This document shows positions 41,318 through 50,078 of a stretch of 64,000 nucleotides of DNA, one piece after another. A program made the translations under genes and the position numbers. This stretch comes from Aquisalimonas lutea (GTDB lineage Bacteria > Pseudomonadota > Gammaproteobacteria > Nitrococcales > Aquisalimonadaceae), in assembly GCF_030409225.1 (NCBI RefSeq), contig NZ_JAUFPK010000005.1, forward strand, positions 310,831-374,830. The letters are read 5' to 3'. The notes under the pieces are model-generated. The model saw only the letters and a list, made by a program, of their open reading frames with translations. It was not told where the DNA came from and did no database searches. Each line of letters starts with the position of its first letter. Position 1 is the first letter of the stretch.

Positions 41318-41671
41318 ATGAGTAGACAAACACGCGCAATCGTCCTACTCTCCTGCTCTATGAAGGTCGCCGCTCGAATCCTGCTAGTCCTCATAGCGCT
41401 GTCAGTCACCGCTCATTCAGCGGTAGCCAGCATCGAGGTGGCTTCTCACAGTGATGGAGAAGCGAGCATGCAGACGCCGGAGGCCGGGGCTCAGCCATCG
41501 AGCCCCGAGTCAGCTGCGCACCTCTGCCACGCAACGTCGCACCTGTTTGCTCCGGTTTACACTTCCCTCGACTTTCAAGACCTTCTTGCTGGACAAGTAG
41601 TCTTCGCAATTTTTCGCCAGCGTCTGACAAGCCTCGACTCAGCCCCCAACACGCCGCCGCCCATCGCCTGA
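41318..41671 (+). CDS. Exported hypothetical protein, possibly CzcI-like
   Basis: This frame of 117 residues could start at ATG 41318 or better at ATG 41360 (MKVAARILLVLIALSVTAHS), which begins directly with a signal peptide. The mature part is polar with AAHLCHATSHLFAPVYTSLD, one Cys and two His, and ends LTSLDSAPNTPPPIA. Short exported proteins with a CHxxxH patch and a Pro-rich end are found before CDF and CzcCBA transporters (CzcI). Its place 63 bases before a CDF exporter supports that reading; sequence similarity is weak. Confidence 0.5.
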   Translation: MSRQTRAIVLLSCSMKVAARILLVLIALSVTAHSAVASIEVASHSDGEASMQTPEAGAQPSSPESAAHLCHATSHLFAPVYTSLDFQDLLAGQVVFAIFRQRLTSLDSAPNTPPPIA

Positions 41672-41734
41672 ACCCCTTTCATTGCCGGCTTCACGCCGGC
41701 GGTTGCTTTGTCGGATTGGGGAGTCATTTTCATC

Positions 41735-42697
41735 ATGACGCAGGCGCACTCTGGGCGCGAATACGGCGGCCATAGCCACGAGCATCATTCCCACCACCAG
41801 CACTCGGGCGGTCGGGCGCTCGTGACCGGCCTCGTCCTGACTGCCACCTTCGCGGTCGTCGAGATTATAGCGGGCTGGTTGTCTGGTTCGCTTGCATTGA
41901 TTGGCGACGCCGGGCACATGATTACCGATTCAATGGCGTTGGGCCTCGGTGCGCTCGCATATCGCCTGAGCCAACAACCTCCGACTAAGCGACATAGCTT
42001 CGGGCTACAACGAGCCGAGGTCATCGGAGCTTTGGTCAATGCCGGCTTCATGCTCGTGGTGGTTGCCTGGATCGGCTACGAGGCGGTTCAGCGCTTCATC
42101 GAACCTGTACCCGTGCAAGGCGAAACCGTACTGGTGGTCGGAGCCATTGGCCTTGCACTGAATTTCATTGTGCTCAAAGTGCTGCATGGTGGTGAGCAGA
42201 ACCTCAACACGCGTGGCGCAATCCTCCACGTGCTCGGAGACCTGCTGGGCTCCGTGGCTGCCTTGGCCAGCGGTGTCGTTATTGCCCTGACTGGTTGGAC
42301 ACCGATTGACCCCATCCTGTCGTTGCTGATTTCCGCTCTGATTCTCATCTCTACCTCGCGACTGCTACGCGACGCGGTCCATGTGGTTATGGAGGGCGTT
42401 CCACCGCACGTGGACCTCGATGAGGTCCGGGAGAGGATGGCTCGCGTAGAGGGCATTGACGGTGTGCACGATTTGCACATCTGGATCATCGCATCCGGCA
42501 GCTACGCGATTGCAGCCCATGTCCGCACACGCAGGCTTGCGGAGTGGCCCGAACAGCTCGACAAGATGAAGCGGTTGTTGCGGGAAGACTTCGGCATTGA
42601 GCACGTCACATTGCAGCCTGAACTCCCGTATGACGTGGCCACTATCCCTGTAGTCGCCGGCCATCAAAGGCGCGGACAGAGCGGAAATACCGGCTAA
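41735..42697 (+). CDS. CDF-family divalent metal cation exporter
   Basis: ATG 41735 (MTQAHSGREYGGHSHEHHSH) begins with a His-rich metal-binding tail. The 320-residue protein has six helices with the CDF signatures GSLALIGDAGHMITDSMALG and LHVLGDLLGSVAALASGVV (paired His and Asp transport-site residues), and a cytoplasmic C-terminal domain with GVPPHVDLDEVRERMARVEG and VHDLHIWIIASGSYAIAAHV. This is a CzcD/ZitB-type Zn (also Cd or Co) proton antiporter. It seems to be co-transcribed with the short exported protein upstream. Confidence 0.93.
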   Translation: MTQAHSGREYGGHSHEHHSHHQHSGGRALVTGLVLTATFAVVEIIAGWLSGSLALIGDAGHMITDSMALGLGALAYRLSQQPPTKRHSFGLQRAEVIGALVNAGFMLVVVAWIGYEAVQRFIEPVPVQGETVLVVGAIGLALNFIVLKVLHGGEQNLNTRGAILHVLGDLLGSVAALASGVVIALTGWTPIDPILSLLISALILISTSRLLRDAVHVVMEGVPPHVDLDEVRERMARVEGIDGVHDLHIWIIASGSYAIAAHVRTRRLAEWPEQLDKMKRLLREDFGIEHVTLQPELPYDVATIPVVAGHQRRGQSGNTG

Positions 42698-42977
42698 TGC
42701 ATCAACGAACACACCATCGTGCTTGCGTTCGCAGCGACTGGCCGGATTCTGCGCCACTTTGCCTTGGTGCATCGTGGTACCACTCTTTATACGGCTGCTG
42801 CAATCCTGTCTTCCGGCGGGGCAGCGGCCGTTGTCACGGAGGCAAGACTCGTGCTCCGGGATCTATGACCGGGGCTGTAGTATCCGAATGTCATATGCAT
42901 TTTCTCCCTTTCAGCGTTCCGCGTTCGCATCAGCTTCTCGCTGAAAACCCTACCTTGCCGAGAATGCCAAGCGACTT

Positions 42978-44366
42978 ATGATCCGATTGCCCATAGTTTT
43001 CTTCTCGTTGGCTGCTCTGCTCGCGGTGCTGGCTGGTGCGGCAGTCATTACTCAGGCGAACCAAGCAGCACCAGCGCCGCAGCCTCCCTCCGTGGTCGCT
43101 GGGGGTTCATTGTGGCTAACGCTTGCCAGTGCGGGGGACTTGTCGAGCACGCCATTCTCATGGCCACGGTCTGCCGGCGGAACTAACGATCTTCCGTCTC
43201 GTCCAAGCGAGCTGACTACGGTTACTGTGCAATCTGGCGATACACTTACGGGGCTTCTCACGGGCAAAGCCGGTCTGTCGGCCGGTGAGGCACTGCGCAT
43301 CGTGGATGCACTTGCCAGTGTTATGGATCCTGAAAATCTGCATCCTGGGCAGACACTCGCTTATGCAGTGTCAAGCTCAGCGGAAACGACAGATTCTCCT
43401 AGCCTTGAACGCCTGCACATAAGGCGAACCGTTGATACCCGCGTGATCGCCTCACGCTCAGCCGAGGGCACCTTGGACGTTCAGGAGACATCCGTACCAC
43501 ATCAACGCACAGTCGAAAGCGTGCGATTTCGCGTTGAGGATGGCGTTTATGAAAGCGCGATGGCTGCGGGCGTACCCACTCAAATTCTCATCGAAGCGTA
43601 CAGGCAATTGCGTAACCGCGTGGATTTCCAGCGCGACATCCGCTTGGGAGATGAGCTTAGCTTCGTCTTCGAAATGTTCCGACACGAAAGAAATGAAATA
43701 AGGCACGCTGGCCAGCTGCTTGCTGCGTCTATCGACCAACAGGCTGAGCGCATAGCAATCTACCGCTTCGCCCCCGGCGGAGGCAACTCCGCCTTTTACA
43801 ATTCCGCGGGTGTGAGCGTGGAGACGGTCTTATCACGAACCCCCGTCGAGGGCGCTCGACTGTCGTCATTGTTCGGCGAGCGTGACCATCCAATTCTCGG
43901 GTATACCCGCATGCATGAAGGACTCGACTTCGCCGCTCGCCATGGCACTCCCGTCGTCGCGGCCGGTAGCGGTCGCGTCGTTCGAGCGAGCCGCTACGGG
44001 AGTTTCGGCAAGTACGTACGTATACGCCATGATCCCGAATTCGAGACTGCGTACGCCCACCTCTCCAGGTACGCGAACGGACTCACCGCGGGAGATCAAG
44101 TCCGTCAGGGGCAAGTGATCGGCTATGTCGGTGCGAGCGGCACCGCCACTGGACCAAACCTTCACTATGAGGTTCTGCGCGACGGCGCCCCCGTTAATCC
44201 CCGCACCCTTGATCTCCCTCCCAGTCAGAAGTTGACCGGCGAGACCCTCGATGAATTTCGAAACCATGTACGGAACCTTGAACCCGTCCTGAACGGTGCC
44301 GCCAAATCGACCTACGCCAATCTAGACGCCCACTCAGAAACTCCGACTACCACGGGAGATCTCTAG
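42978..44366 (+). CDS. M23-family peptidoglycan endopeptidase (MepM-like)
   Basis: The product is 462 residues with one N-terminal membrane helix (LPIVFFSLAALLAVLAGAAV). A LysM/OapA-like segment follows (LTTVTVQSGDTLTGLLTGKA, ENLHPGQTLAYAV), then the MepM middle domain (FRVEDGVYESAMAAGVPTQI). The zinc peptidase core has MHEGLDFAARHGTPVVAAGS (HxxxD), YGSFGKYVRIRHD, TAYAHLSRYANGLTAGDQVR and GPNLHYEVLRDGAPVNP (HxH). It cleaves D-Ala-mDAP cross-links. It may aid cell-wall opening during envelope stress. It lies between metal-export and copper-delivery genes. Confidence 0.92.
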   Translation: MIRLPIVFFSLAALLAVLAGAAVITQANQAAPAPQPPSVVAGGSLWLTLASAGDLSSTPFSWPRSAGGTNDLPSRPSELTTVTVQSGDTLTGLLTGKAGLSAGEALRIVDALASVMDPENLHPGQTLAYAVSSSAETTDSPSLERLHIRRTVDTRVIASRSAEGTLDVQETSVPHQRTVESVRFRVEDGVYESAMAAGVPTQILIEAYRQLRNRVDFQRDIRLGDELSFVFEMFRHERNEIRHAGQLLAASIDQQAERIAIYRFAPGGGNSAFYNSAGVSVETVLSRTPVEGARLSSLFGERDHPILGYTRMHEGLDFAARHGTPVVAAGSGRVVRASRYGSFGKYVRIRHDPEFETAYAHLSRYANGLTAGDQVRQGQVIGYVGASGTATGPNLHYEVLRDGAPVNPRTLDLPPSQKLTGETLDEFRNHVRNLEPVLNGAAKSTYANLDAHSETPTTTGDL

Positions 44367-44371
44367 CAGAT

Positions 44372-44824
44372 ATGCGTTATCTACTTATTGCGCTAACCTT
44401 CGCCGCCACTTGTACTATAGCCATAGCCGGAGCCCAATTACAGTTTCGTGATGCATGGATCCGTTGACTGCCGGCCAGCGTTCCAATGAACGGATACTTT
44501 CATGCAGTCAACAGTGGCAACAAGCCATTAAATTTTTCTGAAGCCCGCAGCTCGGCATTCGGCTCCGTTTCAATTTACAGAACCATCCAAAAGAACGACG
44601 GCTCGATTTCGATGATACCAGTTGACATGCCACTGGAAATTCAGACCAACGAAACGACAACGTTCGCGCCCGGTGGGTATCACCTGATGCTTAGAAGCTC
44701 GCAAAAAGATATCGAGCCTGGTGGAGAAGTAGAACTAACGTTTGCCACAGAATCCGGTGCGAACTACACCGTTTCATTCGTAGTACGAAACGCAACAACA
44801 GGCCGTGGAGGACTGGATGATTAA
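44372..44824 (+). pseudogene. PCu(A)C copper chaperone interrupted by an in-frame stop
   Basis: The frame opens with MRYLLIALTFAATCTIAIAG and QLQFRDAWIR, the signal peptide and first strand of a PCuAC protein, then hits TGA at 44465-44467. It resumes in the same frame as LPASVPMNGYFHAVNSGNKP and ends with the conserved FAPGGYHLMLRSS and FVVRNATTG. Of the usual copper ligands (HxnM and HxM), the C-terminal GYHLML is present, but the first His is replaced by Tyr (SVSIYRT). An ATG at 44486 could restart translation but would lack the signal. It looks like a recently inactivated copper chaperone for cytochrome oxidase. Confidence 0.8.
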
Positions 44825-45437
44825 AGTTAGGCGGTTTGCACCTTTTTATTTTTCTCTGATCTTCTTCCTAATCCTTCTTCTGCTCGGATGCGATGAGCAA
44901 CCCGAATGGGAAACTTCTGATGTAACTGGACAATTTCCTGATCTTCAGTTTGAACTTACTGCCGAGACCGGGAAAACTGTTACCGAAGAAGATTTTTCGG
45001 GGAAAGTTAATCTATTATTTTTTGGGTTTACGTCATGTCCGGACGTATGCCCCAACACCCTCGGTCGCCTAAGCCAAGTCCTGAGAGAGCTCTCGCCTTC
45101 GCAGCGCGGGAACGTGCGCATACTGTTCGTAAGCGTTGATCCACAGCGGGATAACCCCAGTCGCCTAGCGGAATATACTGACGCGTTTGGCGAGCAGTTC
45201 GTGGGCATGACTGCCGATCAATCGACACTCCGGGAACTCACGGGTCGTTACTACACGACTTTTTCCTATGGAGAGTCCGACCGTGAAGGTAACTATACCG
45301 TCCAACATAATGGCTCGGTATTTGTGTTCGATCGCGACGACAGGGCCCGTTTAAAAATTACGGCCAGTGGAGTCGGTGGAATCCCGAGTGACTCGGTCAA
45401 TGCCATCGTTGCCGATATTAGGAGATTAATAGAATGA
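44817..45437 (+). CDS. SCO1-family copper chaperone, lipoprotein
   Basis: ATG 44817 overlaps the end of the PCuAC frame. The 206-residue protein has a hydrophobic lipoprotein signal (FYFSLIFFLILLLLGC), then VNLLFFGFTSCPDVCPNTLG (CxxxC), VRILFVSVDPQRDNPSRLAE and the late His in YTVQHNGSVFVFDRDD. SCO proteins insert copper into the CuA centre of cytochrome c oxidase or act as a thiol reductase for it. This copy is distinctly AT-richer than the paralogue at 46495, so it has a different origin. With PCuAC and CtaG it forms an oxidase copper-assembly set. Confidence 0.92.
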   Translation: MIKVRRFAPFYFSLIFFLILLLLGCDEQPEWETSDVTGQFPDLQFELTAETGKTVTEEDFSGKVNLLFFGFTSCPDVCPNTLGRLSQVLRELSPSQRGNVRILFVSVDPQRDNPSRLAEYTDAFGEQFVGMTADQSTLRELTGRYYTTFSYGESDREGNYTVQHNGSVFVFDRDDRARLKITASGVGGIPSDSVNAIVADIRRLIE

Positions 45438-45628
45438 CATCAAATCAAGTAAAGACTGCCTATGTTTTATCCCTCATACTTTCTTATGAGGTTCGTGGTC
45501 CCGCGTTATTTTCTGACAAGACTTCATCTTAAAATGGTTGGAAAATAAGAAATCAGCATTAGTCATAGTGCAAACGGTAGACTGCTAACGTGGCACATTA
45601 ACTTCATCAACTCACAGCCTAACCCTAT

Positions 45629-46498
45629 ATGCCCGAACCCAGCGATATTGTTCATGCGCTCACCCCTTACCAGTGGCAGCCTATGGTTACGCTGGTCTGC
45701 GGGCTGGTTTTTCTTCTTTATTTGAGAGGCCTTGGTCGCGGCGGCGGGCCGGGTTTCTGGAGAAATACGGCGTTTTTCGTAGGTTTGGGTCTGATGTACG
45801 GAGTCAGCCAGACCCAATTCGACTATTTCTCCCAGTACGTGTTCTTCATCCATCGCATCCAACACCTGGCGCTACACCACGTGGCGGCGATGCTGCTGGT
45901 GCTTGCCAACCCGTTGCCGGTGCTGGCCCAAGGGGCGCCGGCATGGCTGCGCGACAATCTGATTACGCCCGTGTGGCGCAGCGGACCGGTGCGCGGCGCT
46001 TACGGTGCCGTGCAGCAGCCAGTGGTCGCCGCTTTTCTCTTTGTCGGCTTGATTTACTTGTGGCTCACGCCTAGCATCCACTTCGATGCTATGCTCAGCG
46101 GCTGGCTGTACAGCATCATGAACTGGAGCATGGCCCTGGACGGGCTGCTGTTCTGGTGGCTGGTGCTCAACCCATATCCTCCGGATCCCGCACAGCACCG
46201 CATTGGGTACGGCAAACGCTGTATTGTGGTGGCGGTGGTGGCGTTCCCTCAGATCGTCCTGGGCGCCTATATCTTCTTCTACGGCACCGGGGTCTACGAG
46301 TACTACGAGGTCTGCGGGAGTCCCTGGCCCATCGATACCGACACAGACCGCATGCTGGGCGGCCTGATTACCTGGATTCCCTCGGCGATGATGAGCGTGC
46401 TGGGTTTGCTTATCGTCCTGTCCCAGATGTTCAGGCAGGAGAAGCGGGAAGCCGAGCGCATGGGGCGGGATGCCGCCGCGTCGGGTTCGACGGCATGA
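45629..46498 (+). CDS. CtaG (caa3-type) cytochrome oxidase assembly membrane protein
   Basis: The 289-residue protein has about seven helices. The start MPEPSDIVHALTPYQWQPMV, IHRIQHLALHHVAAMLLVLA (His-rich helix), LTPSIHFDAMLSGWLYSIMN and FPQIVLGAYIFFYGTGVY form the caa3_CtaG (DUF1404-like) pattern. Such proteins help to insert copper or assemble heme-copper oxidases. Its ATGA junction with the next SCO gene means translational coupling. The AT-rich gap of about 190 bases upstream (45,438-45,628) may contain its promoter. Confidence 0.88.
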   Translation: MPEPSDIVHALTPYQWQPMVTLVCGLVFLLYLRGLGRGGGPGFWRNTAFFVGLGLMYGVSQTQFDYFSQYVFFIHRIQHLALHHVAAMLLVLANPLPVLAQGAPAWLRDNLITPVWRSGPVRGAYGAVQQPVVAAFLFVGLIYLWLTPSIHFDAMLSGWLYSIMNWSMALDGLLFWWLVLNPYPPDPAQHRIGYGKRCIVVAVVAFPQIVLGAYIFFYGTGVYEYYEVCGSPWPIDTDTDRMLGGLITWIPSAMMSVLGLLIVLSQMFRQEKREAERMGRDAAASGSTA

Positions 46499-47121
46499 AG
46501 CCAAGGTCCATGTTATTCGCGAAGAAACGCATGCCACGCTGGATTCTCACCCTGGTGCTGCTGAGCGGGCTCACTGTTGCCGGTTGCGGCGGCGGGCAGG
46601 ACTGGCAGACCAAGGACATCTCGCGGCTGATGCCGGAGCTGCAGTTCACCCTGACCGACGAGCACGGCCGGGAGGTCACGGCCGACGCGTACGAAGGCAA
46701 GGCCGTGCTGATGTTCTTCGGCTTCACCCACTGCCCGGATGTCTGCCCGGCGACCATGGCGCGTATCGCCGGCTGGCTCGGGCAGCTGCCCGAGGCCGAC
46801 CGCGAGCGGATCCGGGTACTGTTCGTCAGCGTCGACCCGGATCGGGACGACGCGGAGCGGCTGCGCAGCTACACGGCGCACTTCCACGAGGCGATTACGG
46901 GCCTAACGGGCACCCAGGAGCAGCTGCGCCGCCTGAGCAAGCGCTATCGCGTCACCTACGGCTACGGCGACAAGGACGAAAACGGCGACTACGACGTCTC
47001 CCACAGCGCGGGGATCTACGGTTTCGCCGCCAACGGCGAGGCACGGGTGCTGATCCGCCAGAGCGATGACCGGGAAGCGGTTTTGGCCGATCTCGAGCGT
47101 CTAGCGAAAACGGTCGATTGA
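46495..47121 (+). CDS. SCO1-family copper chaperone, second adjacent copy
   Basis: ATG 46495 overlaps the CtaG stop by four bases. The 208-residue protein has a lipobox (LLSGLTVAGC), the metal-binding VLMFFGFTHCPDVCPATMAR (CxxxC), IRVLFVSVDPDRDDAERLRS and the conserved His in YDVSHSAGIYGFAANG. It is GC-rich, unlike the copy at 44817. It should deliver copper to an oxidase in cooperation with CtaG. The two genes form a two-gene unit that ends before the inverted-repeat element at 47204. Confidence 0.93.
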   Translation: MKPRSMLFAKKRMPRWILTLVLLSGLTVAGCGGGQDWQTKDISRLMPELQFTLTDEHGREVTADAYEGKAVLMFFGFTHCPDVCPATMARIAGWLGQLPEADRERIRVLFVSVDPDRDDAERLRSYTAHFHEAITGLTGTQEQLRRLSKRYRVTYGYGDKDENGDYDVSHSAGIYGFAANGEARVLIRQSDDREAVLADLERLAKTVD

Positions 47122-47203
47122 CCGAATCAAGCGTTCAAGAGTCAAGCAGGTCATGCTGATTGTTCCTTCACTATCACGCGCGAGACGGAGCAGAGTCCGT
47201 AAG

Positions 47204-47510
47204 CGATCCACGAACCCCATCTGTTGAGCGGATTGTGGTTCCGTGACACTAAGCCTTGCAGATGAGTGGGAGGCTTGGAGGAGGACAAAGGCATACGGGA
47301 TCGGATCGAGCGCGCCGACGCCGTTCTCTACGAGGGCAAGGAAAGCGGTCGCAACCGCGTGGTGACTGCGGCTCCTTTCCCGAAAACGCCCCGGTCGGAA
47401 TCACCCCTGCAGTAGCCCGCCTGGACGATGGACAGGCACGAACAGCTTGTCTACCGCCCGCTCAGCGTCCCGGAACCACAATCCGCTCAACAGATGGGGT
47501 TCGTGGATCG
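47204..47510. mobile_element. 307-bp element with perfect 40-bp terminal inverted repeats
   Basis: The left arm 47204-47243 (begins CGATCCACGAACCCCATCTG) and the right arm 47471-47510 (ends GGGTTCGTGGATCG) are exact inverse complements over 40 bases. The 227 bases between them encode no transposase, only a GGDEF-domain remnant. The outer bases next to the arms (GTAAG and GTTAC) give no clean duplication. It looks like a MITE or the collapsed ends of a transposon. Family unknown. Confidence 0.8.
47281..47415 (+). pseudogene. C-terminal remnant of a GGDEF (diguanylate cyclase) domain
   Basis: The frame reads EDKGIRDRIERADAVLYEGK then ESGRNRVV and ends at TAG 47413-47415. LIERADxALYxAKExGRNRV is the last helix of GGDEF domains. 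No catalytic motif or start is present. It lies between the 40-bp inverted repeats. Confidence 0.75.
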
Positions 47511-47521
47511 GTTACCAGAGT

Positions 47522-47585
47522 CCCCATGAATGTGTAACTCGGTGTCCGGGAGGGTTGCCGGATGCCGAGATACACACTCATGGGG
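47522..47585. repeat. Imperfect 28-bp inverted repeat abutting the IS66 element
   Basis: The arm 47522-47549 (CCCCATGAATGTGT start) pairs with 47558-47585 (CACACTCATGGGG end) with about four mismatches and an 8-base loop. It is 14 bases outside the left end of the IS66 element. It could be a terminator-like stem, another mobile-element end, or the target structure of the insertion. Confidence 0.6.
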
Positions 47586-47703
47586 GCGCTATTGCATGTG
47601 TAAGCGTCCGGTGAGTACCGGCTTCCCGTCAGATTCGTGATGACCGATGATCGCGCCTCCATGGGTGAAGTGGGCACCGGATAGGTGTCGACCTGGAGGC
47701 GAA

Positions 47704-48102
47704 GTGGACACCAACGAAGAACACACTCGCGCCACCGTAGGCGACAGGCGCCAGCGTTTCACGGTCGGCTACAAGCGGCGGGTGGTCGAGGAGACGCTGG
47801 CCGAGGGCGCCTCGGTATCGGTGGTCGCCCGCCGCCACGACGTCAACGCCAACCAGCTCTTCAAGTGGCGCAAGCTCTATCGTGAAGGTCTGCTGGAGGA
47901 GACGACGGGCACAAGCGCGGCGGCACTTGTGCCCATCCGCGTGGCCGACACGCACGTCGCTGCGGCGGCCGAGCCGCAGCGTTCCCCGAGGCCGGGTGAT
48001 GGCGAGCTGGAGATCACCTTGAGCGGCGGCCATCGAGTGCTCGTGCGCGGCGACGCCGACGGGGAGGCACTGCGTGTGGCGCTGGAGGTCTTGGGCCGAT
48101 GA
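47704..48102 (+). CDS. tnpA: IS66 TnpA-like protein
   Basis: GTG 47704 follows GGAGG by five bases; the frame is open from 47647 but without an RBS. The 132-residue protein has an HTH (RVVEETLAEGASVSVVARRH followed by DVNANQLFKWRKLYREGLL), typical of the Orf1 protein of IS66 elements, which is needed for transposition though its exact task is unclear. The stop overlaps the tnpB start (ATGA). Confidence 0.9.
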   Translation: MDTNEEHTRATVGDRRQRFTVGYKRRVVEETLAEGASVSVVARRHDVNANQLFKWRKLYREGLLEETTGTSAAALVPIRVADTHVAAAAEPQRSPRPGDGELEITLSGGHRVLVRGDADGEALRVALEVLGR

Positions 48103-48446
48103 TGGCGCCACCGACTGGCACGCGCATCTATCTGGTTGCGGGGGTGACCGATATGCGCAAGGGCTTCGATGGCCTGGCTGCGATGGTCGCTCACCGGTTA
48201 AGCAAGGATCCGTTCTCGGGGCAAATCTTCGTGTTCCGTGGCCGGCGCGGGGACCGCATTAAGGTGCTGTGGTGGGACGGCCAAGGACTGTGCCTGTATG
48301 CCAAGCGCTTGGAGCGGGGCCGGTTCGTCTGGCCGCGCCTCAAGCACGGGGCCGTTTACCTCACCGCGGCACAGTTGGCGATGCTCCTGGAGGGCATCGA
48401 CTGGCGCATCCCGATGCGCACGTTCGACCCGCAACACGCCGCCTGA
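48099..48446 (+). CDS. tnpB: IS66 TnpB (Orf2)
   Basis: The 115-residue product has the invariant IS66 Orf2 core: GTRIYLVAGVTDMRKGFDGL, FSGQIFVFRGRRGDRIKVLW, DGQGLCLYAKRLERGRFVWP. It is required together with TnpA and TnpC, and the mechanism is not well understood. It starts within the end of tnpA and ends 38 bases before tnpC. Confidence 0.95.
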   Translation: MMAPPTGTRIYLVAGVTDMRKGFDGLAAMVAHRLSKDPFSGQIFVFRGRRGDRIKVLWWDGQGLCLYAKRLERGRFVWPRLKHGAVYLTAAQLAMLLEGIDWRIPMRTFDPQHAA

Positions 48447-48484
48447 GAGATGCCCCGCGGGGCGGTCGTCGGTATAATGCGCGC

Positions 48485-50062
48485 ATGCCGACGACGCCCG
48501 CCAACACCCCGGAACCGCCCGAGGACGTCGCCGCCCTGCGGGCGGAACTGGCAGCCAGCCGTGCGGAGTTGGCGGAGCTGCGCAGCCGGCTCCATCACCG
48601 TGACTGCGAGCTGGAGAAGCTCAAGCTCGAGCTCGCCCGGCTCAAGCGCAAGCAGTTCGGCCGCTCCTCGGAGCGGCTGGATGCGCAGATCGCCCAGCTC
48701 GAACTCACCATCGAGGAGATGGAGGCCGCGCAGGCCGAGGCGGCTGCCCAGCAGCCCAGGCCATCGGCATCGCCAAAGCCCTCACCCAGTGCCCGCCCGG
48801 CGCGCCAGGCGTTGCCGGACGATCTCCCCCGCGAAGACCGCCTCCACGCGGCGGCCTGCACCTGCCCGGACTGCGGCGGCGCGCTGACCTATCTCGGTGA
48901 GGACGTCAGCGAGGTGCTGGAGTACGTCCCGGCATCGTTCAAGGTCATCCGCCACATCCGCCCCAAGCACCGGTGCGGGCAGTGCGGCACGATCAACCAG
49001 GCCCCGGCCGCCGAGCGGCCCATCGAGCGCGGGCTCGCCGGCCCCGGGCTGCTCGCCCAGGTGCTGGTGGCGAAGTACTGCGACCATCTGCCGCTGTACC
49101 GCCAGTCGGCGATCTGTGCCCGCGAGGGCGTGGAGCTCACGCGCTCCACGCTGGCCGACTGGGTGGGCGCGAGCAGCACACTGCTCGCCCCAATCGGTGA
49201 GGCGCTTCAGCGCCACATCCTCGCCGGCGCCACGGTCCATGCCGATGACACGCCGGAGCCCGTGCTCGCCCCGGGCCGCGGGCAGACGCGTACCGCTCGG
49301 CTATGGACCTACGTGCGCGACGAGCGCGCCGCGGGCGGCGAGACGCCGCCCGCGGTGGTGTTCCGCTACTCACCGGATCGCAAGGGGGTGCATCCTCAGC
49401 GTCACCTGCACTCGTTCACCGGTGTCCTCCAGGCCGACGGCTATGCCGGCTTCCGGCCGCTGTACGACACGGGTCGTGTCCAGGAGGCAGCCTGCTGGGC
49501 GCACGTGCGCCGCAAGTTCCACGACATCGACCAGGGCAACGGCTCGCCCCTCGCCCGCGAGGCGCTGGAGCGCATCGGGACGCTCTACGCGATCGAGGCC
49601 GACATCCGGGGCAAGGCACCGGATGTCCGCCGGGCCGAGCGCCAGGCCCGGGCGGGACCCGTGCTGGATGCCCTGTATACCTGGTTCACCGACAAACTCC
49701 AGCGCGTCTCTGCGAAGTCCGCCTTCGCGGTGGCGGTGCGCTATGCGCTCGAGCGCTGGTCGGCACTGACACGCCACCGCCATGACGACGGGGTGGAGAT
49801 AGACAACGCCGCCGAGCGCGCATTGCGTACCGTCGCCCTCGGCCGCAAGAACTACCTCTTCGCCGGCTCCGACCGGGGCGGGGACAGTGCGGCGCTGATC
49901 TACAGCCTCATCGGAACCGCCCGGCTGAACGGCGTCGATCCCTACGCCTACCTCCGGGCCGTGCTCGAGCGCATCGGCACGCACCCGATCAACCGCATCG
50001 ACGAGCTGCTGCCCTGGAACATCGCGCTGGATACCGAGCACGAGTACGCCCGGGCGGCCTGA
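48485..50062 (+). CDS. tnpC: IS66 transposase TnpC
   Basis: ATG 48485 (MPTTPANTPEPPEDVAALRA) is chosen over the longer open frame from 48269, which runs through tnpB. The 525-residue transposase has a coiled-coil/leucine-zipper start, KRKQFGRSSERLDAQ, a zinc-binding CTCPDCGGAL with HRCGQCGTI, and a DDE core: HADDTPEPVLAPGRG, LQADGYAGFRPLYD, AACWAHVRRKFHDI, DNAAERALRTVALGRKNYLF. All IS66 landmarks are intact. Confidence 0.95.
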   Translation: MPTTPANTPEPPEDVAALRAELAASRAELAELRSRLHHRDCELEKLKLELARLKRKQFGRSSERLDAQIAQLELTIEEMEAAQAEAAAQQPRPSASPKPSPSARPARQALPDDLPREDRLHAAACTCPDCGGALTYLGEDVSEVLEYVPASFKVIRHIRPKHRCGQCGTINQAPAAERPIERGLAGPGLLAQVLVAKYCDHLPLYRQSAICAREGVELTRSTLADWVGASSTLLAPIGEALQRHILAGATVHADDTPEPVLAPGRGQTRTARLWTYVRDERAAGGETPPAVVFRYSPDRKGVHPQRHLHSFTGVLQADGYAGFRPLYDTGRVQEAACWAHVRRKFHDIDQGNGSPLAREALERIGTLYAIEADIRGKAPDVRRAERQARAGPVLDALYTWFTDKLQRVSAKSAFAVAVRYALERWSALTRHRHDDGVEIDNAAERALRTVALGRKNYLFAGSDRGGDSAALIYSLIGTARLNGVDPYAYLRAVLERIGTHPINRIDELLPWNIALDTEHEYARAA

Positions 50063-50078
50063 TCCGCCAGGAGGGTCG

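Noticed and set aside
44465-44467. TGA in the PCuAC frame as a selenocysteine codon
   Set aside because: PCuAC proteins have no Cys or Sec at that place, and no SECIS-like hairpin was seen just after it.
47281-47415. Functional short GGDEF protein
   Set aside because: Only the final helix is present, with no active site and no start.
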